Assembly (NCBI GenBank): GCA_022823665.1
Contig: JAJEHN010000001.1
Coordinates: forward strand, 310,001 to 374,000
Length of the DNA stretch: 64,000 bases
DNA from: Thermoanaerobaculia bacterium
GTDB taxonomy: Bacteria; Acidobacteriota; Thermoanaerobaculia; Multivoradales; Multivoraceae
Direction of reading: 5' to 3'
In this document: in pieces, positions 9,060 to 21,043 of the stretch
Position numbering within the stretch: position 1 is the stretch's first letter
Layout: each line of letters starts with the position of its first letter
Made by a program: the position numbers and the translations under genes
The notes under the pieces: generated by a model
What the model was told of the DNA's origin: nothing
The model's database searches: none
Seen by the model: the letters and a program-made list of their open reading frames with translations, nothing else

Positions 9060-10867
9060 GGTTCACCTCCCCCATCTTCCTGCAACTCGGCCAGCCGTTC
9101 CTCGATGACGCCCCGCATCCAGTCGAGCGCGGGGCGCATCTCTTCCGGCACCTGGGCAGCCTGGGCCTCCATCTGCTGGAGGACCATCTCCAGTTGGGCC
9201 GGATCCTCGATCTGGGCGATCGCCTCGGCCTGGGACATGAGCGCCGTCCGCATCTCCGGCGGCAGCGCTTCGAGTTCGGACGGCGTCTCCTTCGCCTCGG
9301 TGCCCTCCTTGCGGTAGTACAGGCTGACCAGGCGCTTCGAAGGCTCGAAGTACTTCGCCGCCACGCGCTGCACGTCCTCCGCGGTGACCTCGTTCGTCCG
9401 TTCCGCGACCGTGTTGAGATAGCGCCAGTCGCCGAGCGCGTCCATGATCGCCAACTGAATCATCAGGAAGAACGGATCCCGGAGTTGCCGGTAGGTGTCG
9501 GCCGACACACGGTTCTTCACCTTGGCCAGTTCGTCCTCCGGCACCGGCTCGGCGATCAGTTCCGCGACGATTCCGTCCCAGGCGGCCAGGAGCTGTTCGG
9601 GGGCGGCATCTCCCTTCGTCTCGGCCTGCAGATTGAAGACGCCCGCATACTTGCGCGCCTCGTAGAAGGCGCCGGCGCTGGAGGCGATCTCGGCGCACTC
9701 CACGAGTTGTTCGTAGAGACGGCCGGTGCGGCCGTTCAGGATGCCCGCGACGACATCGAGCGCGTAACCGTCGCCGTGGCCGAACGGCACCGCGTGGTAG
9801 CGCACCTGGAGCTGGGGCTGGCAGTCGCACTCGGCCGTCATCCGCTTCTCGGCAAGTTGCTCGGCCTCGAGCGTCACGACGTCGGGCGCCGGCCGCTCGG
9901 CCCGTTCGAGGCGGCCGAAGTAGCGCCCGGCGAGGCCCCGCACTTCGGCCGGATCGAAGTTCCCGACCAGCACCGCGCTCAGGTTGTTCGGCGCGTAGTA
10001 GGTGGCGAAGAACTCGTCGGCCTGGGCCTTGCTGATCACCTCCAGGTCGGACGCCCAGCCGACGACCGGCCAACTGTAGGGGTGGGACTGCCAGAACATG
10101 GCGTCCGCCTGCTCGTCGTAGCGGCCGGTCGGCGTCGACTCGGTGCGCAGGCGCCGTTCCTCGTAGACGACGTCGCGCTCGGCGTAGAACTCGCGGAACA
10201 CCGGGTTCAGCAGCCGGTCCGACTCGAGCCAGAACCAGAGCTCGAGCCGATTCGCCGGCAACTGGTTGATGTAGACCGTGAAGTCGTTGCTGGTGAAGGC
10301 GTTCAGGCTCGTGCCGCCGCCGTCCGTGTACACCTTGTCCAGCTCGTCCTTGACCATGAGCTCCCGCTGCTCTTCCACGAGCCCCTGGAACTCCGCGCGC
10401 AGGGCGTTCAACGTGTCGGTGCGGTGATCGGGATCGTACGGATCGTCGATCTCACCCAGACGCCAGCGCCGCCGCTGCTCGCGGAGCTCGGCGCGAATCC
10501 GCTCCTGGACCGCCTCCTGCTCCGCGATGATCTCGAGGTCGCGCTCGATGTCCTTCGTGCCGATCGTGTGCGTCCCCTTGAACATCATGTGCTCGAAGAA
10601 GTGGGCAAGGCCGGTGATCCCCGGCCGCTCGTCGGCGGAACCGACGTGAGCCACCCAGGCCGCCGCCACGGTCGTCAGTTCCGGGCGGCTCACCAGCAGG
10701 AAGCGCATGCCGTTGTCGAGTTCGAACTCCTCGACCGGCACGGCGGCGGCGGTCGGTGCGGTCTGGGCTAAGCCGCCGGCCGGCCAGACGAACGCCGCGG
10801 CCAGTGCGGCGAGCAGGCCGATCCGCACCGCCGCGGCGCCTCCGTCTTTTCGCTGAAGCCAGATCAC
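9056..10867 (-). CDS. M16 family zinc metallopeptidase, active subunit
   Basis: I start this gene at GTG 10867, which has AAGGAG 9 nt upstream and gives a clean signal peptide (GLLAALAAAFVWPAGGLAQ); the longer open frame upstream has no such support. The 603-residue protein carries the inverted zinc motif HFFEH at residues 89-93 and a distal Glu in VVYEERR near 236. Between them is a charged, helical insert (residues 105-175). A Cys pair (AECDCQ) lies at the start of the second domain. It is the head gene of the M16-M16-AGCS-START operon, and a TAGAGT -10-like box lies at 10901-10896 on the minus strand. Confidence 0.9.
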   Translation of the reverse strand: MIWLQRKDGGAAAVRIGLLAALAAAFVWPAGGLAQTAPTAAAVPVEEFELDNGMRFLLVSRPELTTVAAAWVAHVGSADERPGITGLAHFFEHMMFKGTHTIGTKDIERDLEIIAEQEAVQERIRAELREQRRRWRLGEIDDPYDPDHRTDTLNALRAEFQGLVEEQRELMVKDELDKVYTDGGGTSLNAFTSNDFTVYINQLPANRLELWFWLESDRLLNPVFREFYAERDVVYEERRLRTESTPTGRYDEQADAMFWQSHPYSWPVVGWASDLEVISKAQADEFFATYYAPNNLSAVLVGNFDPAEVRGLAGRYFGRLERAERPAPDVVTLEAEQLAEKRMTAECDCQPQLQVRYHAVPFGHGDGYALDVVAGILNGRTGRLYEQLVECAEIASSAGAFYEARKYAGVFNLQAETKGDAAPEQLLAAWDGIVAELIAEPVPEDELAKVKNRVSADTYRQLRDPFFLMIQLAIMDALGDWRYLNTVAERTNEVTAEDVQRVAAKYFEPSKRLVSLYYRKEGTEAKETPSELEALPPEMRTALMSQAEAIAQIEDPAQLEMVLQQMEAQAAQVPEEMRPALDWMRGVIEERLAELQEDGGGEP

Positions 10868-10955
10868 AGGCGAGTCTCCTTTCCGGGACCGGCAGACTCT
10901 ACCGCCTGCGCCGCCGGCCCGCCGCGCACCGAATGTCCTGGACCTGTCATGGACT

Positions 10956-10986
10956 GTTGACATCCGGGCAGCGGTGTTTCTATTGT
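10956..10986 (+). promoter_or_regulatory. groESL promoter
   Basis: A perfect TTGACA -35 box lies at 10956-10961. The best -10 candidates are TATTGT at 10981-10986 (19-bp spacer) or CTTATT at 10979-10984 (17-bp spacer). The -10 region directly touches the CIRCE operator, as expected for a HrcA-repressed heat-shock promoter. Confidence 0.7.
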
Positions 10987-11012
10987 TAGCACTCGCTCGG
11001 GCCGAGTGCTAA
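10986..11012. promoter_or_regulatory. CIRCE operator (HrcA binding site)
   Basis: TTAGCACTC, nine bases, then GAGTGCTAA: a perfect match to the CIRCE inverted repeat. In many bacteria the repressor HrcA binds this element and blocks groESL transcription until heat shock titrates GroEL. No hrcA gene lies in this window. Confidence 0.95.
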
Positions 11013-11078
11013 CAGTCGCTTCGTCCCGACCACAACGACCACATCCACCGACACCAACCCCACAGGAGGAGATCGCTG

Positions 11079-13026
<1,948 letters not shown>

Positions 13027-13050
13027 GCGATCGACCTTCAGGTCGACCGG

Positions 13051-13944
13051 CTACGGAATGAGGGCGGCCTTTCGGGGCCGCCCTTTTTCGTCCTTCGTCA
13101 GGGGCCCGCCGTCGAGCAGGGCCGTGAGCACGTCCTCTACCGTTACACCCTCCGGCTCGCCACGGAAGCCGGCGAGCTGCGCATAGGCCTCCGCCGCCGC
13201 GCGGTGGAACCCGGCCGGCAGGCCCGCCGCCTCGAGGGTCGAGGCGATCTCCTCCATCTCGCCGGCGAAGCGCCATGCCTTGGGAGCTGTCGTGGCAGCC
13301 GCCCGCACGCTTCGCTTCTCCAGCCCCGGCTGGGAACGGCTCCACTCCCCGAGGAGGCCTGCTTCGACACCATAGGCGCTGGCCGCGGCCCGCAGCGACA
13401 GCAGCAGGGCCGCGCTGCCCTTCGTGAAGCCGGCGTAGCACATCTTGAGCGCCGAAGCCGAGCCGTTCTCCACCTTGAGATCGATCGCCTCGAGGGCCGA
13501 GTCCTCGAACAGGGCGGCCAGTTCCGGCGCGGCGTCTCCCGAGAGATAGAGCCGCGTGGTCCCCGGCCGGACCGCCGGCGGCCCGATGATGCCGCCGTCC
13601 ACGAACCGTGCTCCGCCCGCCGCCGCGGCTTCCGCGATCTCGAGCGCCGTGGCGGGCGACACCGCGTTCGCGTCGAGGTAGAGGCCGTCGAAACCGGTCG
13701 CGGCGACCGCCTCGGCAAGCGCCAGGGCGCCGTGCGGCGGACAGACCGAGAGCACGGCGTCGGCCGCCGCGGTGACGGCGGCGAGCGTTCCCAGATCCTC
13801 GAAACCGGCGCCCGCGGCCCGTGTACGGGTCTCACGGCTGCGTCCTTCGGACGCCCATACGACGCGGACCGGCGCCCGCACCGCCGCGCCGACGGTGACG
13901 CCCATCGCTCCCGGATGGAGCAGGCCGACAGTGGCGATCGTCAA
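13051..13944 (-). CDS. NAD(P)-dependent dehydrogenase of the 6-phosphogluconate/DUF1932 type
   Basis: The 297-residue protein starts with a Rossmann segment (TIATVGLLHPGAMGVTVGAA) whose GLLHPGAMG replaces the usual GxGxxG, as in beta-hydroxyacid dehydrogenase relatives. It continues with VLSVCPPHGALALAEAV, the substrate-side VDGGIIGPPAVRPGTTRLY, and the catalytic-type Lys segment NGSASALKMCYAGFTKGS, then a DUF1932-like helical C-terminus. It probably reduces or oxidises a small hydroxyacid; the substrate is unknown. The start is TTG at 13944. It is the last gene of the minus-strand ABC transporter operon, and its last dozen codons form the groEL terminator on the other strand. Confidence 0.82.
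   Translation of the reverse strand: MTIATVGLLHPGAMGVTVGAAVRAPVRVVWASEGRSRETRTRAAGAGFEDLGTLAAVTAAADAVLSVCPPHGALALAEAVAATGFDGLYLDANAVSPATALEIAEAAAAGGARFVDGGIIGPPAVRPGTTRLYLSGDAAPELAALFEDSALEAIDLKVENGSASALKMCYAGFTKGSAALLLSLRAAASAYGVEAGLLGEWSRSQPGLEKRSVRAAATTAPKAWRFAGEMEEIASTLEAAGLPAGFHRAAAEAYAQLAGFRGEPEGVTVEDVLTALLDGGPLTKDEKGRPRKAALIP
13061..13088 (+). terminator. Rho-independent terminator of groESL
   Basis: The stem AGGGCGGCC / GGCCGCCCT (9 bp, perfect) with loop TTTCGG is followed by a run of five T (13084-13088). It lies 35 bp after the groEL stop and inside the 3' end of the convergent gene at 13051-13944. Confidence 0.9.
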
Positions 13945-13972
13945 GGCAACGCGCGCGGGTCGACGGCCGCGG

Positions 13973-14983
13973 TCAGCCGCCCGAGGTCTCCGCCCTGGCG
14001 GCAGGCTCGGCCTCGGCGTCCTCCGCCCGGGCGCCGCGCAGCAGGTTCAGCATGCCGTAGTTCCCCTCGTGGCAGGCGTACTCGAACATGGGCAACGGAT
14101 TCCTGCTCATCGGTATGACCGCAGTCCAGGGACCCGCGAAGGACTCCGGGTCGTCGATCGTGTACTCGTAGACGAGCCGGTCCTCCCCCACGCGGGTGAA
14201 CCTCTCGGTCAGGCGCATGTTCGGGCCCGAACCCCGGAAACTCGTCTGGTCGGTGAAGTTCATCGACACGACAACCAGGGTGTCCCCCTCCCAGTGCCCC
14301 CGCGGGTCGCCGCGCCACTGGCGAACGTCCCCGGGCAGCGGCGCGCGTCCGTCGAGCGGCACGACCCGCGAGTCGTGGACCATCTCGACCAGCAGCACGA
14401 CCGTCTCCTCGGTCTGGAAGATCTGAACGTTGTTGTTGTAGGCGCTCGGGCTCATCGGCGGACCGGCGTTGAAGCCCAGGATGCAGCGCTCGGCGACGCC
14501 GCGGTCCTCGGGGCCGTGGGCCGGCCGGCGACGCGCCGCGGCGCGCTCGGCGACCCGTTCCTTCGCCACCTGGGTCAGCTCGGGAATCCGCCCGTCCGGA
14601 GGATCGACGATCAGCGACGTCCGCCGGTCCTCGGTCAACTTGTCCCCGTAGTCCCACCAGAACTGGTTGTACGCGTTCGCCACGTCGGCCTGGGCGGACA
14701 GACCGTCCTCGGTACGCCGGTCCTTGTTCCGCCGCGCCAGCGTCCGCTCCTCGAACGCGGCGGCGGCCTCCGCGCTGCCGAACCGCTCCTGCTCCCCGAG
14801 TTCCTCCGGCCGCTCGAGCGGCGTGATCGTCCGGAAGTCCCAGACGCCGCGCAGGTCGGGCGCGCCCCAGGGAGTGCGCTCCAGCTCCGGTGCCTCCTGC
14901 TGGGCGGCGAGGGGCGCCCCGGCCAGCACGACGATGGCGAACACTGCGCCGAACACCAAGACCTGCGACTTCGGCTTGTCCAT
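13973..14983 (-). CDS. Secreted ACHEGNY-family protein of unknown function
   Basis: The 336-residue precursor has a signal peptide ending APLAAQ near residue 27 and a good AGGAGG ribosome binding site. Family marks are APDLRGVWDFRTITPLERP, SLIVDPPDGRIPELTQ near residue 125, the single-Cys segment AERCILGFNAGPP, HWEGDTLVVVSMNF near 235, and YACHEGNYGMLNLLRGAR near the C-terminus. The same set occurs at 1298 and 35212. It lies 30 bp after the MFS transporter gene and 28 bp before the dehydrogenase gene. A TAGACT box overlapping the MFS stop codon could give it its own promoter. Function is unknown. Confidence 0.85.
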   Translation of the reverse strand: MDKPKSQVLVFGAVFAIVVLAGAPLAAQQEAPELERTPWGAPDLRGVWDFRTITPLERPEELGEQERFGSAEAAAAFEERTLARRNKDRRTEDGLSAQADVANAYNQFWWDYGDKLTEDRRTSLIVDPPDGRIPELTQVAKERVAERAAARRRPAHGPEDRGVAERCILGFNAGPPMSPSAYNNNVQIFQTEETVVLLVEMVHDSRVVPLDGRAPLPGDVRQWRGDPRGHWEGDTLVVVSMNFTDQTSFRGSGPNMRLTERFTRVGEDRLVYEYTIDDPESFAGPWTAVIPMSRNPLPMFEYACHEGNYGMLNLLRGARAEDAEAEPAARAETSGG

Positions 14984-15013
14984 GCGAGTTCCTCCTTCCC
15001 GGCTCTTCGCAGT

Positions 15014-16339
15014 CTACTGCTCCGCCTTCGGCCCACCGGTCAACGAGGACCGGTCCGGCGGCCGGCAGAACCAGATCGACGCCGCGCCCAGGACCGCCAG
15101 GACGGAGCAGGTCCAGAGCGTGCCGGCATAGGAACCCGTTCGATCCGCCGCGGCGCCCGCCAGAGCCGGTCCGAGCGCGCCGATGATGCCGATCAGGAAG
15201 AGCCGGGCGCCGGTCGAGCCGACGAAGGCCGCCCGCCCGAAGAACCAGCCGAACACGACGACTTCGCTCGTGTAGGCAAGGCCGTAGCCAACGCCGATGG
15301 CGAAGACGCAGGGATACGCCACGACCGCCGAACTCGCCGACACGAAGAACGACAGGGCGACCGCGGTGAGCAACAGGGCCAGCGCGAGAACGCGCGTCGG
15401 CGCCATGAAGTCTCCCAGCGAGCCGCTCAGCCGGCCGAACAGGCTGGCGCCGACCCGTACGCCCAGGATGGCCGACGCGGCAAGCGTCGTGAAACCGAGG
15501 TCTTCCAGATGAATGCCGCCGTGAGCGGTCACGACTCGCCACGGCACCGTGTTCGCCAGGGTCGCGAAGGTGGCGATCCAGAACTGTGGAGTGCGCAGGG
15601 CCCACATCAGGGCGCCCTTCGGCGCCGACTCGCCGGCCGTTTCGGCGCCGCTCCCCGCCGGCCGTGCCTCCGCCGGATGACCCGAATCGCCGGGGTCCGA
15701 CCCGTCTGCGTCGACCGGCGGCAGACCGTCACGACGCTGGCCGATGTCGCTCGGCTTGTTCCGGATGAAGAGAACGGCGATCACCGCGACGACCAGGGAG
15801 ATCCCGGCGACGATCCGCCAGCCGACGCGCCAGTCCCAGAACTCGAGCACGAGTCCGGCCGCCGGCGGCCACACGAAGCCGACGATCGCGGCGCCCGTCA
15901 GGATGATCGCCGTCGCCCGCGCCCGGTATCTGCGAAACCAGAAGACCGGAATCGTCTGGGCGGGCAGCAGGGTCGAGAAACCGATCCCGAGGCCGCCGAC
16001 GAGCGAGTAGCCGACGTAGAGCTCGGTCACGCTCGAGGCTTGGCTCACCAGCCAGAAGCCGCTGGCGGCGCAGAGAGCGCCCGCCGTCACTGTGGCCCGG
16101 ACACCCCAGCGGCGAATGACGGCCGCCGCGACCGGACTGATCAGGCCGTACGTGAGCGTGAACGCTCCGAAGATCTCACCGATCTGCTGGCGGGTCAGCC
16201 CCAGATCGTCGATCAGCGACGACGCGAAGACGCCCAGGCCGTAGTAGGCCGGCGCGATGCCCAGGCCGTAGGTCACGAAACCCACGGCGACCATCGGCCA
16301 GCCGTAGAACCTCCGTCGAGGCGCGCGTGAAGCGGTCAA
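15014..16339 (-). CDS. MFS transporter (monocarboxylate/oxalate-type)
   Basis: The 441-residue protein has twelve predicted membrane segments in two halves separated by a charged loop (residues about 200-240). The N-terminal [16 protein letters not shown] pattern and the paired RWGVRA and [10 protein letters not shown] motifs resemble the OxlT/monocarboxylate branch of the superfamily. It likely moves a small organic anion across the inner membrane; the substrate is not shown. The TTG start overlaps the upstream ATPase stop (TTGA), so it is translationally coupled to the peptide ABC transporter, which is an unusual pairing. Confidence 0.88.
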   Translation of the reverse strand: MTASRAPRRRFYGWPMVAVGFVTYGLGIAPAYYGLGVFASSLIDDLGLTRQQIGEIFGAFTLTYGLISPVAAAVIRRWGVRATVTAGALCAASGFWLVSQASSVTELYVGYSLVGGLGIGFSTLLPAQTIPVFWFRRYRARATAIILTGAAIVGFVWPPAAGLVLEFWDWRVGWRIVAGISLVVAVIAVLFIRNKPSDIGQRRDGLPPVDADGSDPGDSGHPAEARPAGSGAETAGESAPKGALMWALRTPQFWIATFATLANTVPWRVVTAHGGIHLEDLGFTTLAASAILGVRVGASLFGRLSGSLGDFMAPTRVLALALLLTAVALSFFVSASSAVVAYPCVFAIGVGYGLAYTSEVVVFGWFFGRAAFVGSTGARLFLIGIIGALGPALAGAAADRTGSYAGTLWTCSVLAVLGAASIWFCRPPDRSSLTGGPKAEQ

Positions 16340-17373
16340 ACCGCCAGGTCCCCGGCCTGGCCCGCACCGGCGGCAGCCGGCGACGAATCCGCGTACAGGT
16401 GGCAGGCGACCCGCGCCGGGCCATCCGCTTCGAGCAGAGGCTCCGCGCGGTCGCAGTGACCGAGTACCTTCGGGCAGCGCGGGTGGAAGCGGCAGCCGGA
16501 CGGCGGGTTCCGCACGCTCGGCACTTCGCCGGCGATCAGGTGGTGCGCCCTGGCCGCCTCGACGATCGGGTCCGGCGCCGGCACGGAGGCCAGGAGGGCC
16601 TCGGTATACGGGTGCCGCGGACGCTCGAACAGCTCGTCGCGTGCGGCGACCTCGACGATCCGCCCCAGGTACATCACGCCGATCCGGTCGCTGATGTGGC
16701 GGACGACGGACAGGTCGTGGGCAATGAAGAGATAGGTCAGGCCCAACCGCTCCTGGAGATCCATCAACAGGTTCAGCACCTGGGCCTGGATCGAGACGTC
16801 GAGCGCCGATACAGCCTCGTCGCAGATCAGCAGGTCCGGCTCGAGGGCCAGGGCGCGGGCGATGCCGATCCGCTGGCGCTGCCCCCCCGAGAACTGGTGG
16901 GGATAGCGGTCGGCCATCGCCGGCAACAGGCCGACCAGGTCGAGCAGCTCGGCGACGCGTTCACGGAACCGGCGGCGGTTCCCGGCGACGCCGTGGACCT
17001 TGAGCGGTTCGCCGACGATCTCCCGCACCCGCATCCGCGGATTGAGCGAGCCGAAGGGATCCTGGAAGACCATCTGCATGCGCCGCCGCAGCGGCCGCAG
17101 CCCCCGCTGGTCGACTCGCGAGATGTCCTCGCCGTCGAAAACGATCCGCCCGGCGGTCGGCTCCTGCATCCGCAGGATCGCCAGGGCCGTCGTCGACTTG
17201 CCGCAGCCGCTCTCCCCCACGAGGCCGAAGGTCTCGCCCCGCCGTAGCTCGAACGACACGCCGTCGACCGCCTTGACGGACCCGACGCGCCGCCGCATCA
17301 GCACCCCTTCCGTGACCGGGAAGTGGACCTTCAGGTCCTCGACGCGCAGCAGGACGTCGCCGCGGCCGTTCAC
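16336..17373 (-). CDS. Dipeptide/oligopeptide ABC transporter ATPase (DppF/OppF-type)
   Basis: The 345-residue protein has Walker [10 protein letters not shown] about residue 54-62, signature SGGQRQR about 165, Walker [13 protein letters not shown] and the H-loop IAHDLSVV. The C-terminal oligopeptide-type domain includes [12 protein letters not shown], a Cys motif which in relatives can hold an Fe-S cluster. It powers peptide import from the cytoplasmic face together with the ATPase encoded upstream. The GTG start overlaps the upstream TGA (GTGA). Confidence 0.93.
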   Translation of the reverse strand: MNGRGDVLLRVEDLKVHFPVTEGVLMRRRVGSVKAVDGVSFELRRGETFGLVGESGCGKSTTALAILRMQEPTAGRIVFDGEDISRVDQRGLRPLRRRMQMVFQDPFGSLNPRMRVREIVGEPLKVHGVAGNRRRFRERVAELLDLVGLLPAMADRYPHQFSGGQRQRIGIARALALEPDLLICDEAVSALDVSIQAQVLNLLMDLQERLGLTYLFIAHDLSVVRHISDRIGVMYLGRIVEVAARDELFERPRHPYTEALLASVPAPDPIVEAARAHHLIAGEVPSVRNPPSGCRFHPRCPKVLGHCDRAEPLLEADGPARVACHLYADSSPAAAGAGQAGDLAV

Positions 17374-18359
17374 GCGGCTCCTTCCTCGTAGCCGTAGCAG
17401 GCCCAGGCCCTGCCGCCGGCTCCTGCTTCAAGCAGCGGCGGCGCCGCGAGGCAACGGTCGCGCACCTGCGGACAGCGCGGCGCGAAGGCGCATCCCGCGG
17501 GCAGCGCGGCGAGGTCGGGCGGCTGGCCCTCGATCGAGTCGAGGCGGCCGCCGCAGTCACCCTCGAGCCGTGGCACGGAGCGCAGAAGGCCTTGCGTGTA
17601 CGGGTGCCGCGGTTCCGCGTAGAGGGCCGCCGCGGGCCCGCTTTCGACGATCCGGCCGCCGTACATGACGGCCACCCGGTCCGCGTAGCGCGCCACGACG
17701 CCGAGGTCGTGGGTGATCAGGATGAGCGCCGAATCCGCCTCCCGGGTGCGCTCCTTGAGCAGCTCGAGGATCTGCGCCTGGACCGTCACGTCGAGCGCGG
17801 TGGTCGGCTCGTCCGCGATCAGCAGGCGCGGATGGCAGGCGAGAGCCATCGCAATCATCACGCGCTGTCTCATGCCGCCGGAGAACTGGTGCGGGTAGTC
17901 CCCGAGCCTCTTTTGGGCGTCGGGAATGGCCACCGACTTCAGGTGCTCCACGGCCCGTTCCAGTGCCTCGCGTCGCTTGAGCCGCCGGTGCAGGCGCAGC
18001 GGTTCCGCGACCTGGCGGCCGATCGTGAGCACGGGATTGAGCGAGGACATCGGCTCCTGGAAGATCATCGCGATCCGGTTGCCGCGGACCGAGCGGATGC
18101 CGGCGTCGTCGAGCGCCAGAAGATCCTTCCCCTCGAAGAGAATCCTGCCGCTCTCGATTCGCCCCGGCTCGGGGATCAACCGCAGGATGGAGAGCGCGGT
18201 GACGCTCTTGCCCGATCCGCTCTCGCCGACGATCGCCAGCGTCTCGCCCGGCGCCACCTCGAGCGACAGCGACGTCACCGCCCTGACCGCGGGCCGGTCG
18301 CCGAAGCCGGCGCCGAACGTGACGTTCAGATCGTCGATGCGAAGCAGGGGCTCCTTCAC
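17370..18359 (-). CDS. Dipeptide/oligopeptide ABC transporter ATPase (DppD/OppD-type)
   Basis: I start at GTG 18359, which overlaps the TGA of the binding protein gene (GTGA); the open frame further upstream lies inside that gene. The 329-residue product has Walker A GESGSGKS, signature SGGMRQRVM, Walker [14 protein letters not shown]-loop ITHDLGVV and a C-terminal [12 protein letters not shown]ys motif. This is the usual partner of the DppF-type ATPase. Both ATPases and both permeases are present, so the transporter is complete. Confidence 0.92.
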   Translation of the reverse strand: MKEPLLRIDDLNVTFGAGFGDRPAVRAVTSLSLEVAPGETLAIVGESGSGKSVTALSILRLIPEPGRIESGRILFEGKDLLALDDAGIRSVRGNRIAMIFQEPMSSLNPVLTIGRQVAEPLRLHRRLKRREALERAVEHLKSVAIPDAQKRLGDYPHQFSGGMRQRVMIAMALACHPRLLIADEPTTALDVTVQAQILELLKERTREADSALILITHDLGVVARYADRVAVMYGGRIVESGPAAALYAEPRHPYTQGLLRSVPRLEGDCGGRLDSIEGQPPDLAALPAGCAFAPRCPQVRDRCLAAPPLLEAGAGGRAWACYGYEEGAA

Positions 18360-20134
18360 GGACCGAAGCCCATCTCGCGCTTCATCTCCTGGTCGATCCA
18401 GAGCCGCGCGTAGATCGGGCCCGGGCGCACCGCCCCCGCCCGCAGTTCGCCCGCATAGTTCTTCACCCAGGGCCACCACGCCGTGTAGATGTAGGGCACG
18501 GGGAGCCAGAGGTAGGGCGCTTCGTCGAGTATCTCCTTCGTGATCTGCTTGACGATCCGCTGCCTCTCCGCCTCGTCCCGGGTCAGGAACATCTCGTGGA
18601 TGCGCCGGTCGAGTTCCGGGTCCGACCACATGGACGGATTCCAGGTCTGGCCGGTGACGAAGTTCTTGCGCAGCGTGGTCGTCGGGTTCACGTGGCCGCT
18701 GGCCATCAGGTAACCGGGACCGTGGGTGCGGGTGGTCATCATCGACAGGTAGGCCGCGTACTCCACGACCTCGATCTCGATCGTCACGCCGATCCGGTCC
18801 AGGTAGCTGGCCAGCAGCGGGGCCAGCTCCATCCGCATCGCGTTGCTGGCCGACACCTGCATCCTGAACGTGAAGCCGTCGGGGTAGCCCGCCTCGGCGA
18901 GCAGGCGGCGCGCCTTCTCGGGCTTGTACTCGAACAGTTCCTGAACCGACGGCGGCATCGCCTCCAGCGGCTCGAAGTAGCCCTCGAAGTTCGGATGCTG
19001 CGGGAAGGCGAAGAGCTCCGCGTTGCCGCCGAAGAACAGCTCGACGATCTCCCGCTGGTTCACCGCCAGGTTCATCGCCCGCCGCACTCTCACGTCGTCG
19101 AAGGGCTCCTGGTCGACCCGCATCACCATGAAGGTGCCGCCGGTCGACAGCCACCGCGACCAGCGAAGTTCAGGAGTCGTCTTCTTCAGGTGGTCGACGG
19201 CAATCCAGCGGATGTACTCCAGGATGTCCAGCTTTCCGGTCCGAATGGCCGTCAGGTAGGTCGCCTCGTCCTTGATCGTGCGGTAGGTGAGCTCGTCGAT
19301 GAAGGGAATCTCGTAGCTCTTCCCACCGATCGTCGTCCGGTCCCAGTAGTCCGGCCTGCGGACGTAGGTCTGGGAGTTGCCGGGAATGAAACGCTCCAGC
19401 GTGAACGGCCCGGTGCCGGTGACGTTCCGCCAGTCCTTGGCGTCGACATCCGCCAGTTCCCGGGGCACGATGCCCGAGAAGTAGCCGTAGCCGAAGCGGT
19501 AGTCCCACTCGGCGTTGAACTCGCCGAACTCGAAGACGACCGTGTGGTCGTCCCTGGCCACGACGCGATCGATGTGGTCGAAGTAGGTAGGGATCGCCTT
19601 CGGGCTGTCGCGCAGGCGCTCGTAGCTGAACACTACGTCGTGGGCGTCGAGCTCGCGCGCCTCCATCACGCCGGGCTTGCCCGGGAACATCATGCCGCGC
19701 CGGACCTCGATGACCAGGGTCAGCGGGTCCTCCCATTCCCAGCTAGCGGCCACTTCGCCGCGGATCGTTTCGGCGGAAAGGTACGCCTCGGAGACGAATC
19801 GCTGATCGCCGCCGCGGACCGCGGCCTGGTCGAGGTCGGCGACGAAGAGCTGTTCGTAGAGCATCCCCGTGTCGTGGTTCTGCTTCCAGTTCCAGTCCGT
19901 CGTGTCCCAGGAGAGTGCCGACAGGGTGACGTAGACCGTGCCGACGTTCAGCTCGCCTCCGTAGCGGGGCGCCTCCACCGGCGCCGGGCCCGGCTCGAAT
20001 GACAGATCGCCCATGTCCGTGCCGCCGGCCGGCGACGACCGATGGCGATCCGGACCGCCGCCGCAGCCGCCCAGGAACAGGACGAGAACCACGGGAAGGA
20101 TCGCCGGCTTCACGTTCACGCAAGACGGTCTCAT
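18356..20134 (-). CDS. Peptide ABC transporter substrate-binding lipoprotein (family 5)
   Basis: The start at ATG 20134 gives a lipoprotein signal peptide with lipobox LGGC (Cys24); the longer open frame upstream overlaps the permease gene. The 592-residue product shows family 5 features: [13 protein letters not shown] followed by [31 protein letters not shown], and [21 protein letters not shown]. It is anchored in an envelope membrane and delivers peptides or similar ligands to the permeases. The lobe tip is rich in Trp and Tyr ([13 protein letters not shown]), which hints at an aromatic or unusual ligand; that is inference. It begins 5 bp after the permease stop. Confidence 0.92.
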   Translation of the reverse strand: MRPSCVNVKPAILPVVLVLFLGGCGGGPDRHRSSPAGGTDMGDLSFEPGPAPVEAPRYGGELNVGTVYVTLSALSWDTTDWNWKQNHDTGMLYEQLFVADLDQAAVRGGDQRFVSEAYLSAETIRGEVAASWEWEDPLTLVIEVRRGMMFPGKPGVMEARELDAHDVVFSYERLRDSPKAIPTYFDHIDRVVARDDHTVVFEFGEFNAEWDYRFGYGYFSGIVPRELADVDAKDWRNVTGTGPFTLERFIPGNSQTYVRRPDYWDRTTIGGKSYEIPFIDELTYRTIKDEATYLTAIRTGKLDILEYIRWIAVDHLKKTTPELRWSRWLSTGGTFMVMRVDQEPFDDVRVRRAMNLAVNQREIVELFFGGNAELFAFPQHPNFEGYFEPLEAMPPSVQELFEYKPEKARRLLAEAGYPDGFTFRMQVSASNAMRMELAPLLASYLDRIGVTIEIEVVEYAAYLSMMTTRTHGPGYLMASGHVNPTTTLRKNFVTGQTWNPSMWSDPELDRRIHEMFLTRDEAERQRIVKQITKEILDEAPYLWLPVPYIYTAWWPWVKNYAGELRAGAVRPGPIYARLWIDQEMKREMGFGP

Positions 20135-20139
20135 GTCGT

Positions 20140-21036
20140 TCAGGTCCCCCGCATTCGTGGATCGAGCAGGTCGCGCAGCGCGTCGCCGAAGACATTCGCC
20201 GCGTAGACGACCACGGTCAGGCAGATGCCCGGCGCCAGCGCCAGCCACGGCCCCAGGTAAAGGTAGGTGCGGCCGTCGCCGGAGAGCATCCCGCCCCACG
20301 TCGGCGCCGGCGGCGGCACGCCCAGGCCGAGAAACGAAAGCGCCGCCTCCGACAGGATGACGGCGCCGACGCGCGTGGTGAACAGCACGATGACGACCGG
20401 CATGACGTTGGGCAGGATGTGCCGGCGCAGGATGTGGAACGTCCCCGCGCCGATCGACTGCGCGGCGTGGGTGTAGACGTGCTCGCGCACCGAGGTCACC
20501 GCGCCGCGGACGATGCGCGAACCGGCGATGCCGTAGAGCAGCCCCAGGATGATGACGATCTGGGTGATCCCAGGCCCCACCACGGACACGATGACGATCA
20601 GGAGAACCAGGTCCGGAAAGGTCATCCAGGCATCGACCAGGCGCTGGGTCAGCATGTCGAACCAGCCGCCGAGGTAGCCCGAGAGCACGCCGATCACGAT
20701 CGACACGACGGTCGCCAGAGCGGCCGCGCAGAAACCGACGATCATCGACAGGCGGGCGCCCATCAGGACCCGCGAGAACAGGTCGCGGCCGAGGTGGTCC
20801 GTGCCCAGCAGGAACTGCCGGGACGGCGGCTCGAGGCGATGCGCCAGGTCCGTCTCGTTGATGCCGTAAGGCGCGAGAACGCCGGCGAAGATCCCGGAGA
20901 GCAGGAAGATCGCGAAGACGACTGCGCCGGCGGCGCCCAACGGCTTGGTCCGGAACAGGCGAACCGTGAAGCGCCGCCAGCGCGCCTGGTCGCGCCCCGG
21001 CAGAGCGTCGGGAACGGCTGCGGCGACGGTGGTCAC
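20140..21036 (-). CDS. Peptide ABC transporter permease (DppC-type)
   Basis: The 298-residue protein has the OppC N-terminal segment and six membrane helices. The segment FLLGTDHLGRDLFSRVLMGAR and the EAA-like loop SIGAGTFHILRRHILPNVMP are standard for DppC-type permeases, as is the LSFLGLGVPPPAPTWGGML segment near the end. The start is GTG at 21036, 7 bp after the preceding permease stop. It pairs with the DppB-type permease. Confidence 0.93.
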   Translation of the reverse strand: MTTVAAAVPDALPGRDQARWRRFTVRLFRTKPLGAAGAVVFAIFLLSGIFAGVLAPYGINETDLAHRLEPPSRQFLLGTDHLGRDLFSRVLMGARLSMIVGFCAAALATVVSIVIGVLSGYLGGWFDMLTQRLVDAWMTFPDLVLLIVIVSVVGPGITQIVIILGLLYGIAGSRIVRGAVTSVREHVYTHAAQSIGAGTFHILRRHILPNVMPVVIVLFTTRVGAVILSEAALSFLGLGVPPPAPTWGGMLSGDGRTYLYLGPWLALAPGICLTVVVYAANVFGDALRDLLDPRMRGT

Positions 21037-21043
21037 GGCACGT

